Source: an uncultured Saprospiraceae bacterium (GTDB taxonomy: Bacteria > Bacteroidota > Bacteroidia > Chitinophagales > Saprospiraceae). From it: DNA of 38,058 bases. Below are positions 9,130-18,200 of the stretch, one piece after another. Every line of letters begins with the position of its first letter. Positions within the stretch are counted from its first letter, which is position 1. The notes beneath the pieces were generated by a model that did not search any database, was not told the DNA's origin, and saw only the letters and a list, made by a program, of their open reading frames with translations. The stretch is taken from positions 1-38,058 of the forward strand of contig CALDYJ010000187.1 of the NCBI GenBank assembly GCA_937941095.1. Direction: 5' to 3'. The translations under genes were made by a program, and so were the position numbers.

Positions 9130-9243
9130 GTAATAGAAATAGAAGCATTCGATCAAAGCATTGATCTCTACATCAAAAAAGAAAAAAAGTCAATGGTTCT
9201 TACCTATGAAGTTTGTAAAAACCTTTTAGTAGAAAAAATCTAA
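9130..9243 (+). pseudogene. Unidentified coding fragment, 37 codons
   Basis: An open frame runs from just after the previous fragment's stop to TAA at 9241-9243. It reads VIEIEAFDQSIDLYIKKEKK and ends NLLVEKI. No start codon can be placed with confidence, and I do not recognise the sequence. Its lysine-rich composition is compatible with a genuine C-terminus but proves little. Confidence 0.25.
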
Positions 9244-9298
9244 TTGCCATCCTCGGAACTTTAATCCTAAATTCCAAAGTGGACAAATTTGAGCAGCT

Positions 9299-9553
9299 TT
9301 ACATCCTTCCCTTTTCTTTGGTCCAGGTGGACTTTTTGAATCTCCCCATAGCTTTTGCTTCTGATTTACCAAAATTATACTTTACGCTCAAATAAAGCTT
9401 TTGACTTTCCCATCGGTTCACCCAATGCACGTCAACATTATTATATTGAGAAGTTGCATCCCATCTGCTGGTGTTGAACAAATCATAAAACTTCAAACTA
9501 AAATTAAATTTGTCCAGCACATAATTTAAGCTCGCACTACTAAAAAGAAATAA
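9299..9553 (-). pseudogene. C-terminal remnant of an outer-membrane beta-barrel (TonB-receptor type) protein
   Basis: The frame begins abruptly next to repeat copy 3 and ends with TAA at 9299, about 84 codons. It reads SASLNYVLDKFNFSLKFYDL, NTSRWDATSQYNN, VNRWESQKLYLSVKYNFGKS and then a basic tail (KAMGRFKKSTWTKEKGRM). This is the usual end of the Bacteroidota outer-membrane beta-barrel family related to TonB-dependent receptors: last strands 'W.nRwE.r...lsl.YrFG' and a charged tail. The full family is normally 750 or more residues, so more than 85% is missing. Upstream, the frame runs into the palindrome, so the repeat marks the break point. Confidence 0.75.
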
Positions 9554-9555
9554 AC

Positions 9556-9663
9556 AGGTTTACTAAACTTTCAACATTTAGTAAACCTTACAAAAAAATT
9601 CCAACTAGTCGTTTTTTATACGTTTACTTACGTTTAATTACGTTTAATTACGGATAGCATTTT
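9556..9663 (+). repeat. ~108-bp intergenic palindromic repeat, copy 3 (forward)
   Basis: The palindrome at 9556-9588 has perfect 12-bp outer arms (AGGTTTACTAAA and TTTAGTAAACCT) and a mutated centre. The linker (CAAAAAAATTCCAACTAG) and CGTTTTTTATACGTTTAC match copy 2 closely. A 10-bp unit TTTAATTACG is tandemly doubled at the end of the second stem, which destroys that stem's pairing and makes this copy longer. The tail reaches AGCATTTT. The truncated receptor remnant ends against the palindrome side. Confidence 0.85.
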
Positions 9664-9737
9664 AAGGTGACATATACCTTTCTAGAGTTTAAAATCATTT
9701 TTCTTCATATGCCATCTAAATTTTCTATCTTTCGGAT

Positions 9738-10871
9738 ATGTCAGATGTTATTCAATTTCATAATCTTTCACATATCTTTATTTCTTTAATTGGAGCGATC
9801 CTCCTATTGACAATCCACTTTAACATTAGAAAAAGATTTAAACCTATTCTTGATGAAGAAGAATCTCAAAATCGAGTGGATAAGGGTTTATTGCATCTAG
9901 GATTAGCCATGCTTACTTGGGTGCTTGCTGGTTTGTGGGCCTTCATTGGAGCACATTATGAATTTGCGAATCACTTTTCCTATCAAATTGGAGTTAATCT
10001 CTTTTCTATAATCAACAATGCTTTTTTATTGTTCGCACTATCCTATTTTTATTACGCCCCGAACTTTATAAACAATAAGGAGAAAAACGTAAACCTGATT
10101 ATAGGCCTCATCGTTTTGGTAACCATAACCACCATGCTTATCTCCTATTTTGCAGGGGATCTTAGCTGGAATGGAATCAATTTAGTCACACTCCCTGACC
10201 TAATATTATCGGCATTTATTTGCTATTTACTTCTTGTCTCTTTGTACAAAACCTTCTACAATACAGGTTTAAAGATTGTTGCTATTATTTCTGCTGTTAT
10301 GGTCATATTAATGTTTATTTCGCAATTACCAGGTGCTTTTGTGGAATTGAATGATGATTTCTTTTATAGCTTGATCAGAATAATTGCCAAGACCTCTCTA
10401 ATCTCTTTGTTCCTATTACTAGCTACCACTTGGGTTATCAATTTAGCAAATAGACCAAAAGCCAATGAAATGAAAATTAAATTTTTAGATTGGTCTTTAA
10501 TCAACCTTAACATTCCTTCCAAAAATATCGAAAATAAACAAATTGACTTTGGCTCTAAAACTACCCAATACAAGAACCTCCTTAAACTAGCAATCAGAAG
10601 AAAGTATGGTAGTGGAGAAGAGCAAAGTATTCTGGTAAATGCAGCTGGTGAAATTAAAAACCAAACTTATCTTTCTCGAATAATAGACAACATCAATCAA
10701 ATCATTGATTTAAACGAAGAGGATCAATTAGAAAGAAGAGATCTTTTTACCTTTTTAGGTGAAAGTAAATACCGATTGCGAATTCTTCCTGAGCAAATTG
10801 AAATTGATGAGAACCTCTTGAAAGAATTCATCAAAACCCCTGAAAACAAAAGCTATTCATCCCTTTTGTAA
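9738..10871 (+). CDS. Membrane protein with C-terminal cytoplasmic domain, function unknown
   Basis: A 377-residue protein. The first 235 residues contain about seven membrane segments (near 10-28, 50-70, 78-105, 118-138, 148-165, 175-195 and 208-232). The last 140 residues are soluble and charged. The layout, a 7-TM sensor-like N-terminus plus a cytoplasmic tail, resembles membrane sensors, but the tail (WSLINLNIPS, KNLLKLAIRRKYGSGEEQS, LGESKYRLRILPEQI) shows no histidine kinase, GGDEF or HTH motif that I can recognise. ATG 9738 follows a short AT-rich leader after repeat copy 3. It is followed by a peptide transporter on the same strand about 125 bp away, probably separately transcribed. 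Confidence 0.7.
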   Translation: MSDVIQFHNLSHIFISLIGAILLLTIHFNIRKRFKPILDEEESQNRVDKGLLHLGLAMLTWVLAGLWAFIGAHYEFANHFSYQIGVNLFSIINNAFLLFALSYFYYAPNFINNKEKNVNLIIGLIVLVTITTMLISYFAGDLSWNGINLVTLPDLILSAFICYLLLVSLYKTFYNTGLKIVAIISAVMVILMFISQLPGAFVELNDDFFYSLIRIIAKTSLISLFLLLATTWVINLANRPKANEMKIKFLDWSLINLNIPSKNIENKQIDFGSKTTQYKNLLKLAIRRKYGSGEEQSILVNAAGEIKNQTYLSRIIDNINQIIDLNEEDQLERRDLFTFLGESKYRLRILPEQIEIDENLLKEFIKTPENKSYSSLL

Positions 10872-10996
10872 TTATTTGTAGTCAGCTCACAATTACTTAC
10901 AAATCACTATTTTTTAGTATTCTTTGTTACAAGTCTTGACCTCTTTTTAAAGAATGGGCTTCTTTGAGCCATCGATGTCATCAAACTCAAAGCCTT

Positions 10997-12544
10997 ATGT
11001 CGACTCAACAAAAATCTAAATCTTTTCTAGGACATCCCAAAGGATTGTTTTATTTGTTCTTTGCAGAACTTTGGGAACGTTTTTCCTTTTATGGTATGCG
11101 GGCTTTGCTTGTGCTTTACATGACAAAGCAATTGCTTTTTACTGATGAGATGTCTTTTGGTATCTATGCAGCTTACATGTCCTTGGTTTATTTCACTCCT
11201 TTGATCGGTGGGGTGCTTGCTGACAACTATCTTGGTTATAGAAAATCAATCATCATTGGCGGACTCTTTATGGCCTTGGGACATTTTCTATTGACTATAG
11301 AAACACCATTATTTTACTTTGGCTCTTTAGCACTTATAGTTGTTGGCAATGGTTTTTTCAAACCCAACATTTCAACTTTTGTTGGTAAGCTATATGCCAA
11401 GGATGACATTAGAAGAGATTCTGGTTTCACCATCTTCTACATGGGCATCAACATTGGTGCTGCGATCGCTCCTTTACTTTGTGCTTATTTAGCAGAACTT
11501 TACGGCTGGCATTATGGATTTATGCTTGCAGGTATAGGAATGTTAATTGGTCTTTACTTTTTTCACAGCGGTACACAAAGTGAAGTCTTTGGAGAAAAGG
11601 GTTTAGTTCCTGATCAAGAAAAGTACGATAAAAAGATTCTTGGTATAAATACAGGAAACTTTATTTTATTAATGAGCATTTTATCAGTTCCCATTTTTGC
11701 ATGCATAATTAGATTTTATGAATTCGAACATTATTTAGTTTGGTTAGCATCATTTGTCATAATTGCTGCTATGTCATACATTTATCGCTCTGTAGACCCC
11801 ATTCAACAAAAGCGGCTTTTAGTTATTGCTTATTTTACTGTTTTGATGACCTTGTTTTGGGCCATCTTTGAACAAGCGGGAAGTTCATTAACTTTATTTG
11901 CTGATCGAAATGTAAACTTAATCGGCATGAATGCTGCACAAACCAATAGCATCAACGCTGGCTTCATTATGCTTTTGGCAATTCCATTTTCTTATTTATG
12001 GGCAAGGCTTTCCAAGCTTGGGAAAAATCCAAATTCTGCGATAAAAGCTGGAATTGGTCTCGCCTTGTTGGGAGTAGGATTTATCATTTTTGCAGCTTCT
12101 GCGAATGGTACTGATGCCTTAGCAAGAACTCCGATGTGGTATTTAATTTTGGGTTACTTTGTTTTGACTGTTGGTGAACTTTTTATTTCTCCAATTGGCT
12201 TATCGAAGATGACTGAATTGTCTCCGCCAAAATACCTTGCCTTCATGATGGGCATCTTTTTCACCTCTTCTTTTTATGGTCATTTCTTTGCAGGTAAAAT
12301 TGCAAAGATGACCAGTGTGACAGAAGGAAGTACAAATGTATTTTTTAATGGCATATGTGGGCAAGTAACTGAATGGATTACTAATCTATCACTAGAAAAT
12401 GGAGCGACTCAGGGTCCTGAGTTTTTACAACTCTTGTCTTATACTGCAGTTTACGCAAACTTTGGTGTCATCACCCTACTGATTGGACTACTTTGTATTT
12501 TTATATCTCCCTTGATTAAGAGACTAATGGGTGGCATCGAATAA
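10997..12544 (+). CDS. POT-family proton-dependent peptide transporter
   Basis: A 515-residue inner-membrane importer of di- and tripeptides driven by the proton gradient (POT/PTR2 branch of the major facilitator superfamily). About 12-14 hydrophobic segments are visible. Family marks are ELWERFSFYGMRALLVLYM at the first helix (the ExxER-F-YG motif, residues about 24-42), LGGxLADNYLGYRKSI-type loop near residue 70 (here IGGVLADNYLGYRK), GNGFFKPNIST near 118, and FYMGINIGA near 145. The ATG at 10997 is preferred over an upstream TTG frame at 10964 because homologues start just before the GHPKGL segment. It converges on the ClbS-like gene with only 7 bp between stops. The secreted metallopeptidase at 15279-18482 could supply its peptides, but that link is inference. 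Confidence 0.93.
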   Translation: MSTQQKSKSFLGHPKGLFYLFFAELWERFSFYGMRALLVLYMTKQLLFTDEMSFGIYAAYMSLVYFTPLIGGVLADNYLGYRKSIIIGGLFMALGHFLLTIETPLFYFGSLALIVVGNGFFKPNISTFVGKLYAKDDIRRDSGFTIFYMGINIGAAIAPLLCAYLAELYGWHYGFMLAGIGMLIGLYFFHSGTQSEVFGEKGLVPDQEKYDKKILGINTGNFILLMSILSVPIFACIIRFYEFEHYLVWLASFVIIAAMSYIYRSVDPIQQKRLLVIAYFTVLMTLFWAIFEQAGSSLTLFADRNVNLIGMNAAQTNSINAGFIMLLAIPFSYLWARLSKLGKNPNSAIKAGIGLALLGVGFIIFAASANGTDALARTPMWYLILGYFVLTVGELFISPIGLSKMTELSPPKYLAFMMGIFFTSSFYGHFFAGKIAKMTSVTEGSTNVFFNGICGQVTEWITNLSLENGATQGPEFLQLLSYTAVYANFGVITLLIGLLCIFISPLIKRLMGGIE

Positions 12545-12551
12545 AGTATTT

Positions 12552-13049
12552 TTATTTAGTCGCATTTTTTATCAATTTAATTGCCCATCCGTAATGGGAT
12601 GAAGTATTTAAAATTAAATAGGCGCCCAAAGAAGTGCTCCCTGTCCAAGAGTATTTTTTCTTTGTAAATAGTTCTTCATCCGTATGGGTAGAAATAATTT
12701 TTTGTACTTTTTTAAAGGAAGATTTTAAATCTTTTTTGGCTTTGGAGAAGCTTACTGATTGAGAGTCTTGCCATATTTTTTTATTCAACATTGGCAAAGT
12801 TTGCCAAGTATATCCTTTAGCAGGCATATCCGGCTTGCTGCCTTTCATTCCTACTTTATACCAAGATAAAAGTAGTAAATGCCATTCATGTAAATGTACT
12901 AAGACATCTCTGATGTTTTTATTCAAACCTTTTGTCATAAAATTTGATTCTAGTTTCTCTTTTGGTAAATCTTTCATCAAACCAAACAATTGATTAAAAT
13001 TGTGTTGAGACAGCTGGATTAATTCTTCTTTATTTTTAGGTTTCGGCAT
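12552..13049 (-). CDS. ClbS/DfsB-family four-helix protein (DinB-like)
   Basis: A 165-residue soluble protein of the ClbS/DfsB (DUF1706) family in the DinB-like four-helix superfamily. Seen: N-terminal PKPKNKEELI, VLVHLHEWHLLLLSWYK near 50-66, and KKYSWTGSTSLGAYLILNT then SSHYGWA near 130-156. The last His pair region is where ClbS-like proteins place a conserved His or Tyr. Known members protect against the genotoxin colibactin by cyclopropane hydrolysis, but most relatives are uncharacterised, so a resistance role should not be assumed. The closely spaced minus-strand FAD oxidase gene (28 bp upstream) suggests co-transcription. Confidence 0.8.
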   Translation of the reverse strand: MPKPKNKEELIQLSQHNFNQLFGLMKDLPKEKLESNFMTKGLNKNIRDVLVHLHEWHLLLLSWYKVGMKGSKPDMPAKGYTWQTLPMLNKKIWQDSQSVSFSKAKKDLKSSFKKVQKIISTHTDEELFTKKKYSWTGSTSLGAYLILNTSSHYGWAIKLIKNATK

Positions 13050-13077
13050 ACAATAAAAAGTATAAAATTTTCTAAAA

Positions 13078-14460
13078 CTAAAATATTTTTCCTGGATTCA
13101 AAATCCCTTTTGGGTCTAAGAAAGATTTAACTTGCTTCATCAAATCGATTTCTTCTGCTGATCTGCAATACTTTAAAAAATTTTTTTTATCCAGGCCGAT
13201 ACCATGTTCAGCTGAAACAGACCCTCCTAATTTCTTTATGGGCCCGTAAACAATTTCATTTACTTCATTGCTTAAACTTGAATCTGCTTTAGTTTTATTG
13301 ACAATGAAATGAATGTTTCCATCTGCCACATGTCCAAAAATATAAATGGCTTCTACCTCTTTTAATCGCAAAATTTGTTCTGACACTGCTGCAGCATAAG
13401 CTCCAATTTGAGCAATGGGTACACTGACATCAAAATGTTGATCATATAAAGAAGCAGAACGCAGCACTGAAACATTTTCTCGGATCCCCCAAAACCAATC
13501 CAAGTCTGAGCTTGTATGGGTCATCACAGCATCTAAAATCAACTGTTCTTGAAGAGCGTTCGTCAATAAAGTCTCCATTATTTTGTGGTCTTGGTTTTGG
13601 TCACTTCCTAAACTTTCGATGAGGACATAATAATTATATTCTCCAGCTATTGGTCTCTTAATCTGATGAACTGGATCAGTCATTTTCAAATAAGTATCTT
13701 TCCAAATCAATTCAAAACTACTCAGCGTCCCAGCTAAGGCTTGATCCATATATTTTAAAAAGGAGACGACCTTCTCATATTCATCAATCCCAACGTAAGC
13801 ACTGTTTCTACTTTTTGGTGCCTCTACTAATTTCAAAACTGCTCTAGTTACGACGCCTAAGGTCCCTTCTGATCCAATAAATAATTGTTTTAAGTCATAG
13901 GCTGAATTATCCTTTATAATTTTCTTCATAGATGAAATTATCCGCCCATCTGCTAACACGACTTCTAAGCCAAGGACTAAATTTCTGGTCATGCCATACT
14001 TGAAAACTCTTAAGCCCCCTGCATTAGTAGATATCACTCCTCCAATTTGAGCAGAGCCTTTCGCTCCAAAATTTTGAGGAAAAAGCAAATCATGCTCATT
14101 TGCTTTATGGATAATGTTTTCTAAAATCACCCCTGCTTGAACAGTCATGCTTCTACTAGCAGGATCAATCTCTTCTATAATGTTCATTTTTTCGGTAGAG
14201 ATGATCACTTCATCACCATTTGTTTCTGTAGAGCCAACAAGATTCGTTAGCCCGCCATGCACGAGAACAGCTTGATTATTTAGATGGCAAATTTTTAAAG
14301 TTTCAGAGACATCTTCTGTATTGGAGGCAAGAATAAGCGCTTTAGCTTGGAGAGGGAGGTGCATTTTCCAAATGTGAGTATATCTGCTTTCAAGTTGATC
14401 CCCTGTTAAGACCTTTTCTTTTCCTAAAGTTTGGATTAGAGTAGAAACAATACTGTCCAT
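13078..14460 (-). CDS. FAD-linked oxidase, GlcD / D-2-hydroxyacid dehydrogenase type
   Basis: A 460-residue flavoprotein that oxidises a D-2-hydroxy acid, such as D-lactate, glycolate or D-2-hydroxyglutarate. The N-terminal FAD-binding type 4 (PCMH) domain covers residues about 35-215, with VLVHGGLTNLVGS, QNFGAKGSAQIGGVISTNAG (near 130) and LGVVTRAVLKL. The C-terminal FAD-oxidase cap shows FGHVADGNIHFIVN (near 370-385) and GGSVSAEHGIGLDKK (near 415), the signature region of this family. The His of HVADGNIH and the Glu-His of SAEHGIG match the metal and substrate site of D-2-hydroxyglutarate dehydrogenase relatives. The substrate cannot be decided from sequence. ATG 14460 agrees with family length. 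No Fe-S partner (GlcF) lies next to it. Confidence 0.9.
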   Translation of the reverse strand: MDSIVSTLIQTLGKEKVLTGDQLESRYTHIWKMHLPLQAKALILASNTEDVSETLKICHLNNQAVLVHGGLTNLVGSTETNGDEVIISTEKMNIIEEIDPASRSMTVQAGVILENIIHKANEHDLLFPQNFGAKGSAQIGGVISTNAGGLRVFKYGMTRNLVLGLEVVLADGRIISSMKKIIKDNSAYDLKQLFIGSEGTLGVVTRAVLKLVEAPKSRNSAYVGIDEYEKVVSFLKYMDQALAGTLSSFELIWKDTYLKMTDPVHQIKRPIAGEYNYYVLIESLGSDQNQDHKIMETLLTNALQEQLILDAVMTHTSSDLDWFWGIRENVSVLRSASLYDQHFDVSVPIAQIGAYAAAVSEQILRLKEVEAIYIFGHVADGNIHFIVNKTKADSSLSNEVNEIVYGPIKKLGGSVSAEHGIGLDKKNFLKYCRSAEEIDLMKQVKSFLDPKGILNPGKIF

Positions 14461-14508
14461 AAATTTAATCTTTCGAAGAATCGCTATTAGGTAAAAGACC
14501 AGACTAAT

Positions 14509-14733
14509 CTATTCAACTATCTCATAATCAATACTTAACTTTCTGATTGCTCGATAAGCTGAACTGACTTTTTTTTCTGAGACTTCAATATCAACAGGAT
14601 CTCCATCAAGCAAAATGTCAGTTAATTCCGTAGCCAAAGAAGAATCCATACCTAGTGCTATGTCTTCCAGCATCTTTTTAATCGCTCTTTTATCAGGTTT
14701 TGAGGCATCACAAGAAAGCAGGTTGATCTTCAT
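14509..14733 (-). CDS. Small protein resembling the L7/L12 C-terminal fold
   Basis: A 74-residue acidic protein with no assigned family. It reads KRAIKKMLEDIALGMDSSLA, TELTDILLDGDPVDIEVSEK, KVSSAYRAIRKLSIDYEIVE. The order helix, 'lLldGdPvdIevse', helix, terminal strand 'YEIVE' resembles the C-terminal domain of ribosomal protein L7/L12 (K-V-A-..-G-L-eAK-lVd-P..vkegvsk..A...k..le.aGa.ve). That is a pattern comparison, not a proven homology. It is flanked by a GreA-like protein (56 bp upstream) and a FAD oxidase (48 bp downstream), all on the minus strand. Confidence 0.6.
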   Translation of the reverse strand: MKINLLSCDASKPDKRAIKKMLEDIALGMDSSLATELTDILLDGDPVDIEVSEKKVSSAYRAIRKLSIDYEIVE

Positions 14734-14788
14734 AATTCAGTTTGTTCGTTGATGGCTAATGTTAGCCCGATGTTTGTAAATTAGCTGT

Positions 14789-15250
14789 TTATACAATGGC
14801 CAAAATTACAGATTCCTTTTCTTTAAACATTATTTTATCCCCAATAACTTTATTATGGAGCGCTTGACCTAGTGGTGAAGCCATAGAAATGGCGAAAATA
14901 GTTAATTGATCCAGTTTAATTTTGCCAAGTCCGACGGAAACATAAATGATGGTCTCTCCAAGATTCAAAAGTGCCCCGGCTTCGACTTTAATCGAAGTTT
15001 TAGAAGGAGGGATTTGTTTCATGTCAGATTTCAAACCTAAGGCAATCGCAAGACGCACCTCGTTTCTTTGTTGCTCGTTTTGCATCATCGCTCTGCCTGT
15101 TTCGTATTTATCCCCGACACTACTTTTGGTTTCATTGTCCCTCGACTCTATAGCAGCATCGATGGCATTTTGAGCCGTTTCAATTTTTTTATTGATTAAT
15201 GCTAAAACTTTCTTGTGCGCCTTTTGCTTTAGATTTTCGTTTATTTTCAT
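14789..15250 (-). CDS. GreA/GreB-like family protein of Bacteroidota
   Basis: A 153-residue protein. The N-terminal coiled-coil helix carries NETKSSVGDKYETGRAMMQ (residues about 39-57), close to the conserved patch of the GreA/GreB family in Bacteroidota. The C-terminal FKBP-like beta-domain has VSVGLGKIKLD, IFAISMASPLGQALHNKVIG and a final FKEKESVILAIV (compare 'vtI..vSPiG.aLlGk.vGD...'). The whole is shorter at the N-terminus than true GreA, whose acidic finger tip binds the RNA polymerase catalytic centre. A transcription-elongation or rescue role is therefore likely only by fold. These proteins are sometimes mislabelled 3-oxoacyl-ACP synthase. It sits 28 bp after the metallopeptidase stop on the same strand. 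Confidence 0.7.
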   Translation of the reverse strand: MKINENLKQKAHKKVLALINKKIETAQNAIDAAIESRDNETKSSVGDKYETGRAMMQNEQQRNEVRLAIALGLKSDMKQIPPSKTSIKVEAGALLNLGETIIYVSVGLGKIKLDQLTIFAISMASPLGQALHNKVIGDKIMFKEKESVILAIV

Positions 15251-15278
15251 AGAAAGCTCATGAAAAAGAGATTTTTAA

Positions 15279-18200
15279 TTATTCTGTTTTAATAAAAGTC
15301 TTCACCTCCTTTTCCTTTTCATTCATTACAAGTAAGCTATAAATACCAGGATCTAAATCCTTCACATCCAGATTAATAAATGCGTCATTGCTATAGATTT
15401 TTTCTTTATGTACAGCAACTACTTGACCTAAGGTGTTGTAAATTTCGATCGATACATTTCCTTTGAATGAGCCATCGAGATCAATCATTAAAGTGTTGTT
15501 GACAGGATTTGGGTGAATCTTTATTCTTTCAATTTGTTCGACAGCAGCGGTAGAAACCAAATTAGAACCAATTTTTATGTTATCAATTAAGGCAATGTCA
15601 CCTACTCCAATCCCATCAAACTGAGCACTTTGCCAGTTTCTAGTTTCAAAACACATTTCTACAAAAGAGCCTGCATACTCACTAAGGTCGAAAAAGTGAT
15701 TTACAAATGGATCTCCAGCATAGGTTTTAGGATTAAAAGTTTGAGAGATTTGTTCGCCATCAGCCAAAAGTCTTAAACTACTTGCGAAAGGAATGTCTCT
15801 ACCAAAAACATCTCGGTATGAAATTGAATATTTTTGCTTAAGATCAAAGGTCATAAAAACATCTGTCATGTTGGTGGCATCTACACAAAAACAAGTTTTG
15901 GCAATCAATCTTTCATTGACTTCCCAGATGTTGATGTCATTTGGAACTCTTAACTCACCCCGATTATTTAGAGCATCTCCTCCTGTCATTTCTAAAACAA
16001 AAAATCCATCGTCTGATTCCGTATTAACGTTTGTACTTACTTTTGAACCAGCACTTTCCAAGGTGTACAGAGAATCTAAAGAAGCTTCCTGAAATTCAAA
16101 ACTGATGCACGTTCCTTCAGAAACAATGATTGGGTTAGCGATTACACGAACATCAATGGAATCATTCGATAAAAACTCATCTTCCTCAAAATTTACCCAC
16201 GCCTCAAAATTTGTATTTCCCACTCTATTTTCAAAATCCAATTTTTCGTCAAAAGTAACCGTGTATTTCTCATCGGCATACAAGGTTCTATCTAAGGTAA
16301 ATGTTTCTCCACTTACCTCATTTCCGTTTAGAGCAAAATATACTTCAAAGCTTGTTCCTTGTGGGATAGAATCGCATCCTTCAAACAACAATTCTACAGT
16401 AATGGATTCTTCGTTTTTAAAGCAAGAAGAAACGGGACTTATCAAATCGGTGGCTGCAAAATCTGTATTTTGATCTACCTCATTTATTATTTCTATGCTA
16501 ATGGTGTCATTCAAGGCATTTGGGTCTTGATCAAAGGCGGTCCAAATTTTCAACTCATGGGTACCAATTCCGTCCAAACCTGTAACCGGAATGTTTGCTT
16601 CAAAAACCAATTGTTCGCCTCCAGCAAAATCATTAGAGAGTTCAATCGTGTCAAACATTAAATCTCCTCCGTCCACTTGGTAAACTACAGGAATTGGAAC
16701 ATCGCTTTCAATAATGGAATCGCAAGCATTGTATTGGATGCTTATTTTAGGAAATTCAGATTCGCTTAAACCACAATTATTTATGGAGGGATAATTAATG
16801 TTTTTCAATGCTATATCAAATTCTTGCAAAGCATCTCCCAAGCCCACTGCTTGCCAGGCACGAGCCGTTTGCACATATTCATTTGAACATGGCCCATATA
16901 AATCTGCAGCAGCTTGTAGACTCCCTTCTCTAGCGTCAATGTATTGTGATTCTCTACTGAGGTAATACCTTAAATTTCTGAATGCTATTTTAGCAGCTGC
17001 ATCTAGCCCTAAACCTTCAACTTGATACGCTGTGCCATTGTCGTTCACACCTGTTCCTCCTTCTGTCAATAGGTAAAACCAATAATTTTGAACACTACTG
17101 TTGGTATGAACACCACCATTATCGTCTTCTCTTGTAAACCAATTCTCTCCTTTGTAAGTATCTGGATCTCCCCTTTCGTTTGGATTAATCATACTTCTAA
17201 AACCCATACCATTGAATTGTGCATCTTCAGCCATAAGCCAATCCGCAGAATCTGGTATAGCATAAAATTCTACTGCCGCTCCTATAATGTCACTAAAAGA
17301 TTCATTGAGTGCTCCTGACTCATCACGGTAAACCAATCTTGCAGTATTTTGGGTGAATCCATGCGCAAATTCATGCGCTACTACGTCAATGGTTGTTAAT
17401 GGCGACCAGCCACCTGTTCCATTCCCATCTCCAAAAGAAGCCCAGCTTCCATTCCAAAAAGCATTGACAACATTAGAATCGTAATGAACATAGCTGAGGT
17501 AGGCCATGCCTTGATCATCAATGCCATCGTAGTCATGCTTTTCTAACATGTAATCGTATGTTTTCTCTGCGGCCCAATGGCAATCTGTTGCTACTTCATC
17601 AAATTGTTTATTGAAATTATTCCAAATGTTGTCGTCATCATAAAAATCTTCTGCTGCTCCAAAGAGTAGCCCGCCTTTCATGTTTAAGGTATGAATACCC
17701 CCGCCTCTCGAATCTTCTTTTAAGCGGTACATGTTTGGTCCTATCGAATCTGTAGTGATTTGTTGGGTACCACTGTATTTAGTGTTGGCAGTTGCAGGAA
17801 CATCTGAGTGATTATGCAAAAGACTATATTTGTCTACTATTTCTCCAGTCGAAGCATTGATAAAAACTTCAAACATCATTAATGGAATTTCAGCTTGAAT
17901 TTCCATCTTGTAGCACAATTGAATGTTTATATTTTCAAGTCTATTGATTGGATTAAACCAAACCAGTTCTGGTGAAGGGTAGAAACTTTCTTTTTTACAG
18001 TTGCTGATTTGGCAAAGCATTTTTTCTGCTCCTTCATCTTCCCATAAATATTTTTCTGCTGGCAATGCTTCTAGTGCATAAGCTATGGCTTGCTCTTTTG
18101 AAAAAATGGTAGGCAATGATGAGTTTAGATGTTTTACCCATTTTCCATTGAAGGTTTTCAATTTCCCTTCACTTTCGTGAAAAATTATTTCTCCTCCTTC

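Noticed and set aside
12406..12424. Small hairpin ACTCAGG / CCTGAGT within the transporter gene
   Set aside because: Only 7-bp arms inside coding sequence; expected by chance.
16105..16661. Plus-strand frames inside the metallopeptidase gene
   Set aside because: They are shadows of the minus-strand coding sequence; no start context or domain.
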